This document shows positions 5,311-6,048 of a stretch of 6,048 nucleotides of DNA, one piece after another; within the stretch, counting starts at the first letter, position 1, and each line of letters begins with the position of its first letter. The notes below the pieces were generated by a model. The model searched no databases and had not been told where the DNA came from. It worked only from the letters and a program-made list of their open reading frames with translations. The position numbers were made by a program, and so were the translations under genes. Source of the stretch: an uncultured Planctomycetaceae bacterium (GTDB taxonomy: Bacteria; Planctomycetota; Planctomycetia; Pirellulales; JACPPG01). The stretch lies in assembly GCA_945957305.1 (NCBI GenBank), contig CAMFLN010000232.1, forward strand, positions 1-6,048, written 5' to 3'.

Positions 5311-6048
5311 TCAGTTTGTGCGCTTCCGCAGCCTGGTGACGATGAATGCCACCAGTCCCATTCCAGCCAGGACACAGCTGCCGGGCTCAGGCACATTCAC
5401 GCCCAATTGGAACGGCGAAAAGCTGGTCGTCACAAAAGTGATAGTGTGAGCGGTGGTGTTCACCGTGCCACCAAATTCCCAAGCGTTGTTCAGCTTGTTG
5501 AAGTGCCAGATGCCGAGCTTCGTTTCGTCGGTGCCCGCGGGAAGCAGCGCCGGATCGTAATTGAAAACCAGCGAGGCGGACTGCCCGGACTGTAGCCCGG
5601 TATAGTCGACGGACCAAATCTGCGGGTGCACGGACAAGCTGTCTGTCGACAGCGCGAAGATGGGATTCTTGGCGGCCGCGGCAATCGCCTGTTGCGACAG
5701 GCCGGTGTCGTCGGGAATCTGTTGCGCGGTGAACGTTCCGCCGTTGGAACTACCCGGCAATTGGATGGACACGCCGCCGGTGGCCGATGAACCGCCGAGC
5801 ACGCTGGCCGTGGTGTCGGTGGGTAGTAACGTGGCGACATTGGAATTGCCGAAATGCGCAGTAGCGACGGCGTCTAAGGAGAACCTTTCATTCGACCCTT
5901 GAGGGCCGCTGATAGAATTGTAATAGCCCGACACCGTCAATTTCCAATCGCCCGATCCGGGCGCTGACTCGGTGAGTTTCCAAGATCCGGCTGTCACGGT
6001 ACCGACGAAACCCGTCTCATCGGCGGTGCTCTGGGTACTTGTAAACTT
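5311..6048 (-). CDS. PEP-CTERM sorting domain surface protein, N-terminus outside window
   Basis: The frame is open to the window edge and gives at least 245 residues; the start and signal peptide lie beyond base 6048. A GTG at 5997 is within the open frame and is probably not the start. The protein is rich in Ser, Thr, Gly and Asn, typical of a secreted beta-rich protein. Residues near 145-217 contain SLVFNYDPALLPAGTDE, then LGIWHF, then HTITFVTTSFSPFQLGV, a layout seen in many extracellular beta-sandwich repeats that precede a C-terminal anchor. The C-terminus is a PEP-CTERM signal: VPEP (219-222), a hydrophobic helix and basic RLRKR. Such proteins are cut and anchored or released by an exosortase. 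No catalytic motif is visible and the function is unknown; a role in the cell surface or extracellular matrix is an inference from the family. It may be transcribed separately from the DUF1501 gene 85 bases downstream. Confidence 0.82.
   Translation of the reverse strand, partial: KFTSTQSTADETGFVGTVTAGSWKLTESAPGSGDWKLTVSGYYNSISGPQGSNERFSLDAVATAHFGNSNVATLLPTDTTASVLGGSSATGGVSIQLPGSSNGGTFTAQQIPDDTGLSQQAIAAAAKNPIFALSTDSLSVHPQIWSVDYTGLQSGQSASLVFNYDPALLPAGTDETKLGIWHFNKLNNAWEFGGTVNTTAHTITFVTTSFSPFQLGVNVPEPGSCVLAGMGLVAFIVTRLRKRTN
5314..5394 (-). other. PEP-CTERM exosortase sorting signal (coding region)
   Basis: The last 27 codons encode VPEPGSCVLAG, then a hydrophobic segment (MGLVAFIVT) and the basic tail RLRKRTN. 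This three-part arrangement defines PEP-CTERM tails. A Cys three residues after the PEP motif is unusual but not unique. The processing enzyme is not encoded in this window. Confidence 0.75.

Noticed and set aside
4572..5339. 255-residue open frame on the plus strand, antisense to the DUF1501 gene
   Set aside because: It is a motif-free shadow; the minus-strand frame carries all DUF1501 hallmarks.

Overview
This GC-rich bacterial window looks like a chromosomal segment of a planctomycete, probably of the Pirellulales type or a relative. That is an inference. It rests on a Tat-exported DUF1501 protein of the kind that is strongly expanded in Planctomycetes, a cell-surface protein ending in a VPEP-type PEP-CTERM tail, an ABC ATPase with the 'GYMPDFFGVYDD' Q-loop variant, and few clear Shine-Dalgarno sequences. 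I see no RNA gene, CRISPR array, insertion sequence, phage gene or attachment site.

Layout. A plus-strand pair occupies 1-1312: an ABC transporter ATPase that lacks only its first codon, followed 6 bases later by a small four-helix membrane protein of unknown function. Five minus-strand genes converge on this pair. In transcription order from the right edge they are a PEP-CTERM surface protein whose 5' end is cut by the window (5311-6048), a DUF1501 protein (3780-5225), a carboxymuconolactone decarboxylase/AhpD-like protein (3214-3744), a short-chain dehydrogenase resembling the mycofactocin-coupled group (2335-3165), and a Tat-exported amidohydrolase-2 family hydrolase (1333-2292). A 9-bp perfect inverted repeat lies at the convergence point and may act as a terminator.

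How the genes may work together. The four genes from DUF1501 to the amidohydrolase have gaps of only 35, 48 and 42 bases, so they may be one transcript. The dehydrogenase, the AhpD-fold protein and the amidohydrolase belong to families that recur in the breakdown of alcohols, lactones and aromatic ring-cleavage products, so a small oxidative catabolic module is plausible. No substrate can be read from the sequence. The DUF1501 protein and the amidohydrolase both carry a TRRELL twin-arginine motif, which puts two of the four products outside the cytoplasmic membrane. The PEP-CTERM gene is 85 bases upstream and may be independent. I did not find a clear new biological system. The most useful leads are the possible mycofactocin dependence of the dehydrogenase, the DUF1501 gene without a visible DUF1553/PSD1 partner, the modified AhpD active site, and the ABC-linked membrane protein.
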